Positions 35,700-45,278 are shown, counted from the first letter of the stretch. The stretch: 64,000 nt of DNA from Arthrobacter sp. B6 (GCF_001663775.1 NZ_KV467168.1:534420-598419); one strand, 5' to 3'. The notes: a model not told the origin generated them from the sequence alone. Made by a program: numbers and translations.

Positions 35700-36196
35700 A
35701 GGAGTACCTGAACCGCCTCCGGATGGGGTCTGGCCTCATGACAACGCAATCATCGCCGCGGGCCTGTTGCGCTACGGCTTTGTGGAGGAGGCGCAGCGCA
35801 TCGCAATGGCGCTGCTGGACGCGGCCGAATATACCGATGGCCGGCTGCCGGAGCTGTTCTGCGGCTTCAGCCGGGACGAGACCGCCGCGCCCGTCCCTTA
35901 CCCAACGGCATGTGCGCGCAAGCATGGGCAGCGACCACACCGGTCCAGCTGGTGACGAGTTTGACGCGCTAGGACACTCATATTTCCTTGGGCGGCCTTT
36001 GGATGGACCCCGTGCTCCCCGAATCCTATGGCGCTTGCACATCACCAACGCTCCCCTGGGCGGCGGCCGCATCACCATCGACATCACCGATTCCGAACCT
36101 ACCGTGCAGGACCTGCCCGACGGCATAGTTTTTCACCGCAATCAGCGGCCCTGGCTGACAGAACTGGTAGAACAAGCTGGACGCGAAAGGGACTAA
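35700..36196 (+). pseudogene. 3' remnant of a glycogen-debranching (amylo-alpha-1,6-glucosidase) gene
   Basis: GVWPHDNAIIAAGLLRYGFV and ELFCGFSRDETAAPVPYPTAC are read in one frame, then GGLWMDPVLPESYG and NAPLGGGRITIDITDSEPT, VQDLPDGIVFHRNQRPWL in others. This is the C-terminal end of an actinobacterial MGH1-type debranching enzyme. The 5' part is missing and two frameshifts are present. It begins within 20 bases of the dctM stop, marking a recombination junction. Confidence 0.75.
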
Positions 36197-36279
36197 CAAC
36201 AGCGCCGGGCTTACCCTGCTCACCGTAGGAAAGCACTTCGCCGCCGTGCAATCAAACCCCGCCCAGCCGAAAGCGACCG

Positions 36280-38250
36280 ATGCCGCGCTCCAGCGCCTTG
36301 ACACCCAGACACCCGTCCTCCTCCGCCATCACCGCGGTCCTGGCCCTCAGTGGCACCGTCGTTGCGCTGATGCAAACTTCGGTGATTCCGCTCCTTCCGG
36401 ATTTCCCCGGAATCCTTGGCGTAAGTGCTGACGATGCTTCCTGGCTGGTGACATCGACCCTGCTCGCCAGCGCCGTAGCAACCCCGATTGTCTCGCGCAG
36501 CGCTGATATGTACGGCAAACGCAAGATGATGGTGGTGTGCCTGGCCATCATGGTGGCAGGGTCGGTGGTGGCGGCCGTGGGCGGTTCGTTTGTGTGGCTG
36601 GTCATCGGGCGGACCCTCCAAGGTTTCGCCACGGCCCTGATTCCGGTGGGCATCAGCGTCATGCGCGATGAGCTGCCTAAGGAGAAGATGGGTACGGCCG
36701 TCGCGTTAATGAGCGCAACCCTGGGAATCGGCAGCGCCATGGGCCTGCCTCTTACTGGGGTCCTTTATGAGGGTCTGGGGTGGGCGTCGATCTTCTGGGT
36801 GGCCGCTGCCGCCGGCACCTTGTTGCTTTTAGCTGTGGCACTGGTGGTCCCTGAGTCCAGGGTCCGTACGCCTGGCCGCTTCGACTTTGGGGGTGCGTTG
36901 GTGTTGTCCGCGGCGTTGGCCGCGTTGTTGTTGGCCATATCAAAGGGCGGTTCCTGGGGCTGGGGCTCGGAGCCGGTCCTCCTGCTGTTCCTGGCTGCGG
37001 CGATACTGCTTTCCGTCTGGGTGCCCTATGAACTCAGGGTCAGCCAGCCGATGGTGGATCTGCGGACCTCGGTGCGCCGGCCGGTGCTGATGACCAACGT
37101 GGCGTCGTTGCTCATCGGCTTCGCCATGTTCGCCAACATGCTCCTCACCACGCAGCAGCTGCAGCTGCCGGCCTCGACCGGGTACGGTTTCGGGTTGAGC
37201 GTAATCAGCGCCGGCCTGTGCATGGTCCCGTCCGGGCTTGCGATGGTGTTGTTCGCGCCCATTTCGGGGCGGATCATCCGGGTCTTCGGCGGGAAGACTG
37301 CGCTGATGGCCGGGGCAGTTGTCCTGATTGTGGGCTATGTGGGCCGTGTCTTTTTCTACGATTCCATCGCTTTGGTGATCATCGGTTCAACGGTGGTGAG
37401 TGTGGGCACGGCTACCGCCTACGCCTCCATGCCGACCCTGATCATGGGTGCGGTGCCCATCACCGAAACTGCCTCCGCGAACGGGCTGAACAGCCTGGTC
37501 CGGTCGATCGGTACCTCAACCTCGAGCGCTGCGGTTGCCGCCGTTCTCACCGCTGTCACGATGACGGTCGGGGCTGAGCGCTTCCCTGCCTTCGATGCGT
37601 TCAAAGACGTGTTCTGGATGGCCGCCCTTGCCTCGGCCGCTTCCATGCTGGCCGCGGTCTTCATCCCGCACTCTGCTGCGGTCACGCGGCCACCCGCCCC
37701 CGATGTCACTGCAGGTGAGCTCGTGGTCCGAGGACGTGTCCTGGCCCCCGACAGGAGGCCCCTTACCCCCGCCGTAGTTACGGTCCTGCACATTGGAGGC
37801 GAGCCGGTGGACTGGAGCCGCGTGGATGCGGAGGGAAACTATTCCGTGGCCCTGCCTGTCGCTGGGAAGTACCTCATGGTGGCCAACACGGCCGGTTGGA
37901 CGCCGATGGCGGAGGTCTTCGAATTCGACGGCCGGACCTTGGAGCATAACTTCCAGCTTCGGAACCGGCTGATGATCACTGGCACAGCCAGCACGGGTGG
38001 TCACGCGATTGCCGGAGCGGCGATTACCCTGCTAGAGGCCGGCGGTGGCTATGTTGCCACGACGCGGACAGACGAAGAGGGCACCTATGCCTTTCCGCTG
38101 CCCCCTGCGGGCCGCTACGTAATGACCATGCTCCATCCGCGGACGGAACACGCGATGGCGCAGAAGCTCGCGGTGGACAACCGTTCGGTCACCCTGGACT
38201 TCACCGCGCCAGCTATGGAACAAAGCTCTGGAGAGCCGGTGGGAGCATGA
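36280..38250 (+). CDS. MFS drug/solute exporter with C-terminal carboxypeptidase-regulatory-like domains
   Basis: A 656-residue protein. Residues about 15-475 form a DHA2-type 14-helix MFS transporter (SWLVTSTLLASAVATPIVSR; GRTLQGFATALIPVGISVMR). Residues about 485-650 form two beta-sandwich repeats (VVRGRVLAPDRRPLTPAVVT; ITGTASTGGHAIAGAAITLL; DEEGTYAFPLPPAGRYVMTM) of the CarboxypepD_reg type. The fusion would place a rigid soluble domain on one membrane face. The start is ATG 36280 with a weak ribosome site. The stop overlaps the next TetR gene (ATGA). Confidence 0.85.
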   Translation: MPRSSALTPRHPSSSAITAVLALSGTVVALMQTSVIPLLPDFPGILGVSADDASWLVTSTLLASAVATPIVSRSADMYGKRKMMVVCLAIMVAGSVVAAVGGSFVWLVIGRTLQGFATALIPVGISVMRDELPKEKMGTAVALMSATLGIGSAMGLPLTGVLYEGLGWASIFWVAAAAGTLLLLAVALVVPESRVRTPGRFDFGGALVLSAALAALLLAISKGGSWGWGSEPVLLLFLAAAILLSVWVPYELRVSQPMVDLRTSVRRPVLMTNVASLLIGFAMFANMLLTTQQLQLPASTGYGFGLSVISAGLCMVPSGLAMVLFAPISGRIIRVFGGKTALMAGAVVLIVGYVGRVFFYDSIALVIIGSTVVSVGTATAYASMPTLIMGAVPITETASANGLNSLVRSIGTSTSSAAVAAVLTAVTMTVGAERFPAFDAFKDVFWMAALASAASMLAAVFIPHSAAVTRPPAPDVTAGELVVRGRVLAPDRRPLTPAVVTVLHIGGEPVDWSRVDAEGNYSVALPVAGKYLMVANTAGWTPMAEVFEFDGRTLEHNFQLRNRLMITGTASTGGHAIAGAAITLLEAGGGYVATTRTDEEGTYAFPLPPAGRYVMTMLHPRTEHAMAQKLAVDNRSVTLDFTAPAMEQSSGEPVGA

Positions 38251-38803
38251 GCGGCCCGAGCCACGACACGATCCTCCGTGCAGCATCCCGGCCTTTTGGG
38301 GAACGCGAATACCGTGCCGTCACAGTCCGTGATATCGCCGCAGAGGCGGGCGTTTCGGCAGCCTTGGTCATGAAACTGTTTGTTTCAAAGGAAAAACTCT
38401 TTGCCGCGGTGCAACCGGACGAGTCGCTGCTCGCCGAACTGAACGTCCCTACGTCAGAGCTCGGAGGAGCCTTGGTGTTCCGGGTGCTCATCCGCCGCGA
38501 ACGCGGCATACAGGAGCCCTGGGCCAACATTCCGTTCGCGGTACTCGACTCCCCGAACCCTGAGGCTGCCCGCGCAGACACCTGTGAACGCTACCTCGCC
38601 GCCATTGCACACCTCATCGGCGACGGCTCGGCCGATCGCCGCTTCGCCGCGACCGTGACTGCCCTCATGATTGGATTCGGCGAAAGCGTCCAACCCTGGA
38701 CCTGTTTGGCGCCTGGACTTTTGACGAACTAGTCGCACACTACGGCGCAATCGTTCAGACACAAATCGACGCTTGTGCGTCGCCAACGAACGATGGCCGG
38801 TAG
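38247..38803 (+). pseudogene. TetR-family regulator with a late frameshift
   Basis: An N-terminal TetR HTH (YRAVTVRDIAAEAGVSAALV, MKLFVSKEKLFAAV) starts at 38247, overlapping the MFS stop. Near 38690 the frame turns into TCLAPGLLTN and stops at 38732. Another frame continues normal TetR C-terminal sequence (LDLFGAWTFDELVAHYGAIV) and stops at 38803. A single indel explains this. The truncated product lacks only the last helix, so partial function or a sequencing error are both possible. It probably controlled the adjacent exporter. Confidence 0.7.
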
Positions 38804-39411
38804 GAAACGGCTGCTAGACATCTCCATTAAGGGTAGGAAACGGCGGTTGACGTTATTGCCGTAAGGCCAATTATCGGTCGGCAGCAGAAAATGGCAGATT
38901 GCGCTGCTCCGACGCCCAATCAAGTACACCCCAACCTGACGTCAGGCAGCCAGACGCAAACTGTCACAGTAGAGTACGATCCCTCGTTTGTTGACGGTGA
39001 CTAGGGGAACTCATAGACCCAGACCGGACACCGTGGGCTGTTAGTAAGCCGGCTTCGTCAGCTTGTCGGGACCGGTTCTCCCGCCACACAGTCCCGGCGC
39101 ATCACGAACAGGATCAGTTGGGACTGCGGTGAGCGGATTCGGGGGCTTGCAGCAAGCGGGCAATCCCGTATCCACCCATTCTCACGCATCGCCCCGTCTG
39201 CCGCTCCGACGACTACAAACCGCTTCGAACCCATGGGCAACAAGTAACAGTGCCCACAAGCCAAAGCAGTGCGCAGCTATGTCTGCCGCTCCTCGTCTGC
39301 GACGAGCCTTCACCGCATCAACGCTTCACACCTCTGGCATCCAAGGTCATCAGCGTGAGGACAGCTCACGCTAGGTCATGTCGAAACCGGACCCCGATCT
39401 TATGAACTTCC
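38804..39411. other. about 600 bases upstream of the mobilisation genes, no gene recognised
   Basis: It contains a 13-bp direct repeat, GGTAGGAAACGGC, at 38799-38811 and 38832-38844. Its place just upstream of the relaxase pair makes it the best location for an origin of transfer, but I cannot identify a nick site. Confidence 0.35.
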
Positions 39412-39918
39412 GTGATCAAGAATTGCGAAGAGTGCACGATGGGCTTCGAGCCTTCCCGCAAAAGTCAGCGCTTCTGTTCGATCCGCTGCGGCAACAGGAA
39501 GCGGGACCGGATGCGTCGAACTGCGCGCCGTCTCGCAGTGGCGGTAGAGGCTGACGCCGGAGCCGTAGTTCCCAAGGACGAGCTGAAGGCTTTGCAGCGC
39601 CAGCTGGCAACTAGGACAAGGATCTGCCAGCGGCGTGTCGAGATTCTGCAGTCCAAGCTCCGCTCCCAGACCTGTGAGATCGATCGTCTCGAAGCTGAGA
39701 ACTCCGAGCAGCGTCAAAGCAACAATGTCCTCCAGCTCGAAGTAGCCCGGCTGAAGCGTGCGCAACGGACCAACGTGCAGGACCTCGCGCATCTCGCAGC
39801 TTGGCTGGTCTCGCTTGCGAACGCAAAAGGTGTCGCCCTGGACCCCGCAACGCTGGACATCCTCGCCCGCCGCGGATGGCATCCATCCAAGCGCCAGGCA
39901 GGAGCGCCGCGGTCATGA
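39412..39918 (+). CDS. zinc-ribbon and coiled-coil accessory protein upstream of the relaxase
   Basis: A 168-residue protein starting at GTG. The N-terminus has a Cys4 ribbon (CEEC then FCSIRCGNRKR), like small DNA-binding ribbons. Residues about 45-120 are a charged heptad region (LQRQLATRTRICQRRVEILQ, IDRLEAENSEQRQ) predicted as coiled coil. Its stop overlaps the relaxase start (ATGA), so the two are coupled. It may help the relaxase bind or assemble at the transfer origin. No family name recognised. Confidence 0.7.
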   Translation: MIKNCEECTMGFEPSRKSQRFCSIRCGNRKRDRMRRTARRLAVAVEADAGAVVPKDELKALQRQLATRTRICQRRVEILQSKLRSQTCEIDRLEAENSEQRQSNNVLQLEVARLKRAQRTNVQDLAHLAAWLVSLANAKGVALDPATLDILARRGWHPSKRQAGAPRS

Positions 39919-42900
39919 CGATGTCCATCGCACGCCTTTCAGCACAGTCGGGTCTCCGCTATCTGTTCAAGACCACGATGATGGACGACCTCACCACTAC
40001 TCCCCCGGAAGCCACCACCTACTACATGAAGGCCGGGACGCCTGAAGGATGGTGGATCGGCAGCGGACTGCCGGGCATCAACAGAGGTGCCGGCGGCGGC
40101 GTCACCGAAACAGACGCGAAAGCAGTCTTCGACTTAGCCGTACATCCGGACACCAACGCACCACTGGGCCGCCCGCATAGCCAACCCACCGCCGTCGAAA
40201 ACAAAACCGGCCCACCAGCAGGGAGGAACGCCGTCGTTGGCTTCGACCTGACTTTCAGTGTGCCGAAGTCAGTGTCAGTCCTCTGGGCACTCAGCCCTAG
40301 GAGCACGCAAGACCTAATCCTCCGCGTCCACCACGAATCAGTGAAAGCAACACTTGCCTGGTTGGAAGAGCAGGTCATCCACACCCGCGCCGGACGAAAC
40401 GGCGTCGCCCACGTCGGCACAAGGGGCGCCATCGCCGCCGCCTTCGACCACTGGGAATCCCGCACCGGCGACCCGCAACTTCACACCCACCTTGTCATCG
40501 CCAACCGCATCCAGCGCATCACCGACGACGCCTGGGTCACCCTTGACTCCCGCACGCTATACAAGGCCACCGTCGCTGCCAGCGAACACTACAACGGACT
40601 CCTCTTTGACGCGCTCCACCGGAAACTTGGCAGCGACACGGACATCCGCCTCCCCGTCATCAACACGGGCAATCCCAGCCAGCAGCTCACCGGGATCGAT
40701 GAGGACCTCATCCGCGAGTTCTCCAACCGGTCCCGGCTGATCAACGTGGAAACAGACCGCCTCGTCGCGGAGTGGACAATGGAACACGGCCGTCCGCCAA
40801 GCACAGCAACGGTCATCAAGCTGCGGCAGCAAGCGACCCTGACCACACGCGTTCCCAAGTCCGAGCTCCCCACTCCCCTGCACGAGCTATCCAGAGAATG
40901 GAAGGCACGCGCCACCGCCAAAGGATTCCAACCGGACGATGTTATTCCGGCAACGATCAACCGTTCCAGAATTACGCCATTTGCCTTCACTGATTTGACC
41001 CCTGACTGGATCACCGCCGTCGCCACCCTGACCCGTGAGCGGGTCGCTCAAAAGCGCTCAACCTGGAATCGCTGGAATCTCCTTGCGGAAGCCGAACGCG
41101 TCTGTGCCCAGGTGCGTTGCCGCACGGCGGCGGACAGGAGCACGCTCATGGACGCCATCGCCACCGCAGCCGAGCAGCAATCCGTGCCTCTGAATGATTA
41201 CCGGTACACCGTCCCGGCCCACGCCGAGGCAGACGTCCAGCATGGGCCTCGAAGCGTCTTCGACTTTCACGGGTCACGCCTCTACACCGATACGTCCACG
41301 CTCGCCTGCGAGGGCGCGGTCATGGAAGCAAGGGACGACGACGGCGGCCCTGCAGTCCGCGCCGACGTCATTATGGATCTACTTGACCGAGTCCAAAAGC
41401 CGGAGAGCCGAGTGCTTCACTCCGATCAGCGTGCCGCCGTCGCCGAGGTGGTCCTGAGCGGCAACCGTCTCGACGCCATCGTGGGGCCAGCGGGCACGGG
41501 AAAGACGACAACGCTGAGTGCACTGAAAGCAGTTTGGGAAGCGGAGTACGGCGCTGGCAGCGTTATAGGACTTGCCCCGGCAGCTGCCAGCGCGGAAGTG
41601 CTGGGCCGCGAACTCGCTATGGCAACGGAAAACGTCACTAAGTGGCTGCACGAATCGGCCGGACAGGGGGCCAGTTCACGGGCGGGGCGCTTCTTCAACG
41701 TGCATTCGCAACTGACCACGGCTCGTTTCGGCGAGCGCTGGAGCATCACGTTAGCCCAGGAGGCGGCGCAGCTCGCTGCCACCCAGCAACGCTGGTGCTT
41801 CCACGCGAATCAGCTCATCATCGTTGACGAAGCGTCGATGGTTTCGACTTTCCAGCTTGCGGCTCTCGTACAGCAGGCCCAGAATGCTGGCGCGAAGATC
41901 CTCCTGGTCGGCGACCCGGGACAGCTGGATGCCATCGACGCCGGAGGCGTACTTGGCTGGCTGGACCGGCAGGGGAAGGCAACACGGCTGAGCACGATCT
42001 GGAGATTCCATGGGGAGTGGGAGCGTGCGTCGTCGCTCAAGCTCCGGAACGGTGACTACTCAGCCGTCAACGACTATGCCCAACATGGGCGGATCCGGCA
42101 CGGCACCTACCTGAATATGGCTGACCAGGCGTACCTCGCCTGGCAGGCAGATACCCGGGCAGGCAAGTCGTCCATCCTCATTGCCGCCGACAATGAAACG
42201 GTCGGCATGCTCAATGAACGGGCGCAGGCGGATCGAGTGGCCCAGGGAGAGGTGGATCCAGAGCAGACGGTGCTGCTCAGCGATGGCCTAGGGGCGGGTT
42301 CCGGTGATACGGTCATCGCCCGCGGAAATAACCGAAAGCTAGTGGACAGTGACGGTAATTTCGTGAGGAACGGAACGCTGTTCGACGTCGAAGGCATCAG
42401 TCGGCGTGACGGCTCCCTGCTCGCGCGGCGGCGGGACACAGGCGCGTGCGTCCTACTCCCCCGGGCATATCTGGAGACATCCGTCGAGCTGGGCTATGCA
42501 ACCACGGCACACCGTTCCCAGGGCCTTACCGTGGACACGGGCCACACCGTGATCACTCAGGGCAGGCTCACGCGCGAGCTGCTGTATGTGAGCATGACCC
42601 GCGGCCGTTCCGGCAACTTTGCCTACGTCAGCGAAGGTGACGACGCCGAACATTTAGCTGTCGATCCATCACTGCAGCTCTCATGGCAGGGCATCCTTGG
42701 CGAGGTGCTGGCGGCTGAGGGCGCCGAACGGACTGCCCACGAGATTCGTGACGCGGAGCTTAGGAAGGCGGACAGCCTTGAGCGGCTCTACGCGGAGTAT
42801 GACTACCTCGCGCAGATCGCGGCAGGACTGGATCTTAGGCAGCAGTTGGACGAACATGCCCCTGGTGCCTCACAGGAATTCGAACAATCTCCGTCGTGGG

Positions 42901-43478
42901 GCGCAACTGTCGCGGCATGGCGGAAAGCCACAGCCGTCAGCCGGCAGGGTACCGAGCGCATACTGAGCCAGTTCTGCCAGGAAAGTAGTATTGCCAATGA
43001 TCGCTGCGCTGTCCTCAGCGTGCGCCTCCGCCGGTTCATGACAGGAAGGACGACGGCGGTTGAGGAACCTCTGGTTGAAAAGCTCACCATTCCGCGCCCT
43101 GACTTAGCGTCGATGATTCAGCAGGTCAGGGTACGTATCTCCCAAAGAACGGAGACCGTGAGCATGGCAGCGCTGACAGCCGATCCTGAGTGGAAACGTG
43201 CTTTGCTTGAAGCCGTCGGAGATAGCACCAGCGGCGAAACCTGGCAGCTGGTCCGTGACGTTGCCGTCTTTCGCGACAGGTGGGCGTTGCCGGACTCTCC
43301 CCTCCCCCTGGGTCCGTCTCCCGCGGATTACGAATGGGAACAACAGGGCCAGCGTGAACGAATCAACGCAGCAATTAACAATGTTCATCGCCGTGGCACG
43401 GCTCAACTAGATAACTCACTTTTGGATTCAGCCCTTTCTCAGCAAGTCCTCCTTACAGGTGCCGGCTGGCAGCTCTAA
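39915..43478 (+). CDS. traA: MOBF conjugative relaxase with helicase domain (TraA/TrwC type)
   Basis: A 1187-residue protein. The N-terminal HUH nickase domain has the metal triad His179, His190, His192 (FDHWESRTGDPQLHTHLV) and an early Tyr16 as a candidate DNA-attacking tyrosine. The C-terminal RecD-like helicase domain has Walker A GPAGTGKT at 524-531, Walker B IIVDEASM and the late TTAHRSQGLTVD motif. It nicks and unwinds plasmid DNA for transfer. The frame extends upstream, but ATG 39915, overlapping the previous stop, is the sensible start. Confidence 0.95.
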   Translation: MTMSIARLSAQSGLRYLFKTTMMDDLTTTPPEATTYYMKAGTPEGWWIGSGLPGINRGAGGGVTETDAKAVFDLAVHPDTNAPLGRPHSQPTAVENKTGPPAGRNAVVGFDLTFSVPKSVSVLWALSPRSTQDLILRVHHESVKATLAWLEEQVIHTRAGRNGVAHVGTRGAIAAAFDHWESRTGDPQLHTHLVIANRIQRITDDAWVTLDSRTLYKATVAASEHYNGLLFDALHRKLGSDTDIRLPVINTGNPSQQLTGIDEDLIREFSNRSRLINVETDRLVAEWTMEHGRPPSTATVIKLRQQATLTTRVPKSELPTPLHELSREWKARATAKGFQPDDVIPATINRSRITPFAFTDLTPDWITAVATLTRERVAQKRSTWNRWNLLAEAERVCAQVRCRTAADRSTLMDAIATAAEQQSVPLNDYRYTVPAHAEADVQHGPRSVFDFHGSRLYTDTSTLACEGAVMEARDDDGGPAVRADVIMDLLDRVQKPESRVLHSDQRAAVAEVVLSGNRLDAIVGPAGTGKTTTLSALKAVWEAEYGAGSVIGLAPAAASAEVLGRELAMATENVTKWLHESAGQGASSRAGRFFNVHSQLTTARFGERWSITLAQEAAQLAATQQRWCFHANQLIIVDEASMVSTFQLAALVQQAQNAGAKILLVGDPGQLDAIDAGGVLGWLDRQGKATRLSTIWRFHGEWERASSLKLRNGDYSAVNDYAQHGRIRHGTYLNMADQAYLAWQADTRAGKSSILIAADNETVGMLNERAQADRVAQGEVDPEQTVLLSDGLGAGSGDTVIARGNNRKLVDSDGNFVRNGTLFDVEGISRRDGSLLARRRDTGACVLLPRAYLETSVELGYATTAHRSQGLTVDTGHTVITQGRLTRELLYVSMTRGRSGNFAYVSEGDDAEHLAVDPSLQLSWQGILGEVLAAEGAERTAHEIRDAELRKADSLERLYAEYDYLAQIAAGLDLRQQLDEHAPGASQEFEQSPSWGATVAAWRKATAVSRQGTERILSQFCQESSIANDRCAVLSVRLRRFMTGRTTAVEEPLVEKLTIPRPDLASMIQQVRVRISQRTETVSMAALTADPEWKRALLEAVGDSTSGETWQLVRDVAVFRDRWALPDSPLPLGPSPADYEWEQQGQRERINAAINNVHRRGTAQLDNSLLDSALSQQVLLTGAGWQL

Positions 43479-43493
43479 TCTGGTAGGGAGGTA

Positions 43494-44030
43494 ATGCGAA
43501 TGGTCGTCAATCCGGCGGTAAGACCCAAGGTAGCGACAACCGGACTAGTGATAGCTAGCGCGGTTGTCTTCATAGTCTTTGCCTTCTCATTCGTAGCTTT
43601 GGCTGCCACGGAACTTCCTCTCGTCATGAAGGTCATCGTTGGCAGCTTGTTGCTGGCAACTGTTCTAGTGCTGGCGCTGTTATGGGGGAAAAGATCTGCC
43701 CAACGACGGACTTGGCTCGCTAATGCAGCAAACAGATGGCGATCCTTTGACAACGCTAAGCTGGCCAACGGAACCACGACAGAGGTGACCCTCCTCAGCG
43801 TCGACGCGGTGCAACCCACCGGCTCATGGGTCACCATCATGTGGAACCGCCTCAACCACGTTCAGCGTGCCTGGATAGAAGCACTACCCGAACCACTATG
43901 GCCAGGATCCGTCCTGCTCATCACCCCCGACCCCACTCAAGTAATGCCCAGCACACCATGGCCGGAGACGTACTTCGTTCGAGCCGCCGACTGCTTAGCT
44001 TGGGCACCCGCCGAAGGCCGGAGCCCCTAA
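43494..44030 (+). CDS. hypothetical membrane protein, two helices
   Basis: A 178-residue protein with two hydrophobic segments (residues about 15-38 and 44-65) followed by a soluble C-terminal part (AVQPTGSWVTIMWNRLNHVQ). GGGAGG precedes the ATG. It lies 15 bases after the relaxase gene and is probably co-expressed with it. No family recognised; a role in conjugation is suggested only by position. Confidence 0.6.
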   Translation: MRMVVNPAVRPKVATTGLVIASAVVFIVFAFSFVALAATELPLVMKVIVGSLLLATVLVLALLWGKRSAQRRTWLANAANRWRSFDNAKLANGTTTEVTLLSVDAVQPTGSWVTIMWNRLNHVQRAWIEALPEPLWPGSVLLITPDPTQVMPSTPWPETYFVRAADCLAWAPAEGRSP

Positions 44031-44069
44031 GCGGCATCTACTGTTACGACGCTCCGGCGATACAAACAT

Positions 44070-44089
44070 TCGAACGTATGTTCTAAAAT
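44070..44089 (+). promoter_or_regulatory. candidate LexA (SOS) box over a promoter
   Basis: TCGAACGTATGTTCTA (44070-44085) matches the actinobacterial LexA consensus GAAC-N4-GTTC in both half-sites and most flanking bases. TAAAAT (44084-44089) overlaps it as a -10, giving a likely leaderless start at or near the ATG at 44096. Confidence 0.6.
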
Positions 44090-44095
44090 GACTTC

Positions 44096-44380
44096 ATGAT
44101 CAAGTCCGGCTCCCCTGAAGATGTCGAGCGAATGATGATTCGCATGGACGCCGAAGCAAGCCGGCCGATAGACGACCCGGCCCCCATCCGAGATTTTCCG
44201 AAGTATGGGCGTCCGCTTGTGTACGTCAGCGGAATTTACGGTAAAGCTGTCGGGTGGACCCACAAGTACGGCCTCATCGAGTGGCTGGATACTTCAGGCA
44301 AGTACCACATGGGGTGGGCTCATTCCTCAAGCATCAGGCGGGTAAAGCCCGAAGAGTGGAAGGGCAGCAGTGCGTTGTAG
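44096..44380 (+). CDS. small hypothetical protein, 94 residues, possibly SOS-controlled
   Basis: It begins 10 bases after the LexA-like box with no ribosome site, consistent with leaderless translation. The sequence (PKYGRPLVYVSGIYGKAVGW, HKYGLIEWLDTSGKYHMGWA) looks like a small beta-barrel. No family recognised. Position between relaxase and ssb suggests a transfer- or damage-linked accessory role. Confidence 0.55.
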   Translation: MIKSGSPEDVERMMIRMDAEASRPIDDPAPIRDFPKYGRPLVYVSGIYGKAVGWTHKYGLIEWLDTSGKYHMGWAHSSSIRRVKPEEWKGSSAL

Positions 44381-44717
44381 TCGGCAGCCATCCCGGCCAC
44401 GATCAGGCAATCATCGGGTAGCGCCGTGCGTGTCGAAGGAACGCACGGCTCGCGGTCGTGCCTAGGGTCGTGGGCATGGAAAGAGATCCCTCAGGGGAGC
44501 TGAGAGGACAGACGTCGACAACGATCTTCTCGATAAGCCGGTCGGCACCGCACCTGTCCAGCTCGCGCTGCCGATCCTGGTGCAGGTGAAGCCTGGGCAG
44601 TTCCGCCGACTCTCTTAGAGCGGCGGCCGAAAGCGTCAGAGCGTACAAGCGGAGCGTAGACAAGGTGATGGCCTGGTCCAAATGAGGATCAGGCCACCCA
44701 CTTCCAGCAGCAGTCAG
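44381..44717. other. intergenic region between convergent gene groups
   Basis: About 340 bases. One leftward frame (44403-44681) is open but has no ribosome site or motif. No T-tailed hairpin was evident. Confidence 0.35.
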
Positions 44718-45221
44718 CTACATGCTTATGTCAGCTCGCGCCGGCCCGCCTAAAGGGGGCGCGGCCACCGGTCCTTTCGTAGCGATGCTGTAAGCAGGCT
44801 GGGCAGCTTCGGGTGCCGCTTGAAGACCCGCATCTGCAGCAGCATCCGGACCGGCTGCCGCCCGCGGTGAGCGCTGGTAGGCCGCCGTGCCGAACCGAAG
44901 GTCAGGACCGATCGTCTCAGCAACAATCCGGCGGGCTTCCCGCCGCTCGCCGTCCTTTTCGAAGGCACGGAATTCGAGTTCACCCGACACCGTAACGGGG
45001 TCACCCTTCTTCAAGGAGTTCGAAGCATTCTCTGCGAGCGCGCGGAACGCCGAGACGTTGTGGAAGACAGGCTCTCCGTCCTGCCAGGACCCGTCGGCTC
45101 CCTGAATCCGCTGGTTCACAGCAACCCGCAGTTTGGCGTGCGCTACCCCGGACTCACCGTAGGTGAGCTCAGGGTCCGCGACGAGGTTTCCGGCAATGTT
45201 GACCGGAATCTTGGTACTCAT
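44718..45221 (-). CDS. ssb: single-stranded DNA-binding protein
   Basis: A 167-residue OB-fold protein (KIPVNIAGNLVADPELTYGE, FHNVSAFRALAENASNSLKK, GDPVTVSGELEFRAF) with an Ala/Pro-rich C-terminal tail. It lacks the acidic DDDIPF tip of chromosomal SSB. ATG 45221 gives the conserved start. Plasmid-borne SSBs coat the transferred strand. It is the last gene of the leftward transfer operon. Confidence 0.88.
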   Translation of the reverse strand: MSTKIPVNIAGNLVADPELTYGESGVAHAKLRVAVNQRIQGADGSWQDGEPVFHNVSAFRALAENASNSLKKGDPVTVSGELEFRAFEKDGERREARRIVAETIGPDLRFGTAAYQRSPRAAAGPDAAADAGLQAAPEAAQPAYSIATKGPVAAPPLGGPARADISM

Positions 45222-45278
45222 ATCTTCTGCCCTTTCTTTCGCAGACGGGTTTCTCCCGTCCAACACTTCGCGGCCGCC

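Noticed and set aside
36252..36740. 162-codon leftward frame opposite the MFS gene
   Set aside because: Antisense shadow with biased low-information composition.
44403..44681. 92-codon leftward gene between the ssb end and the small SOS-type gene
   Set aside because: No ribosome site, no motif, and composition unlike neighbouring proteins.
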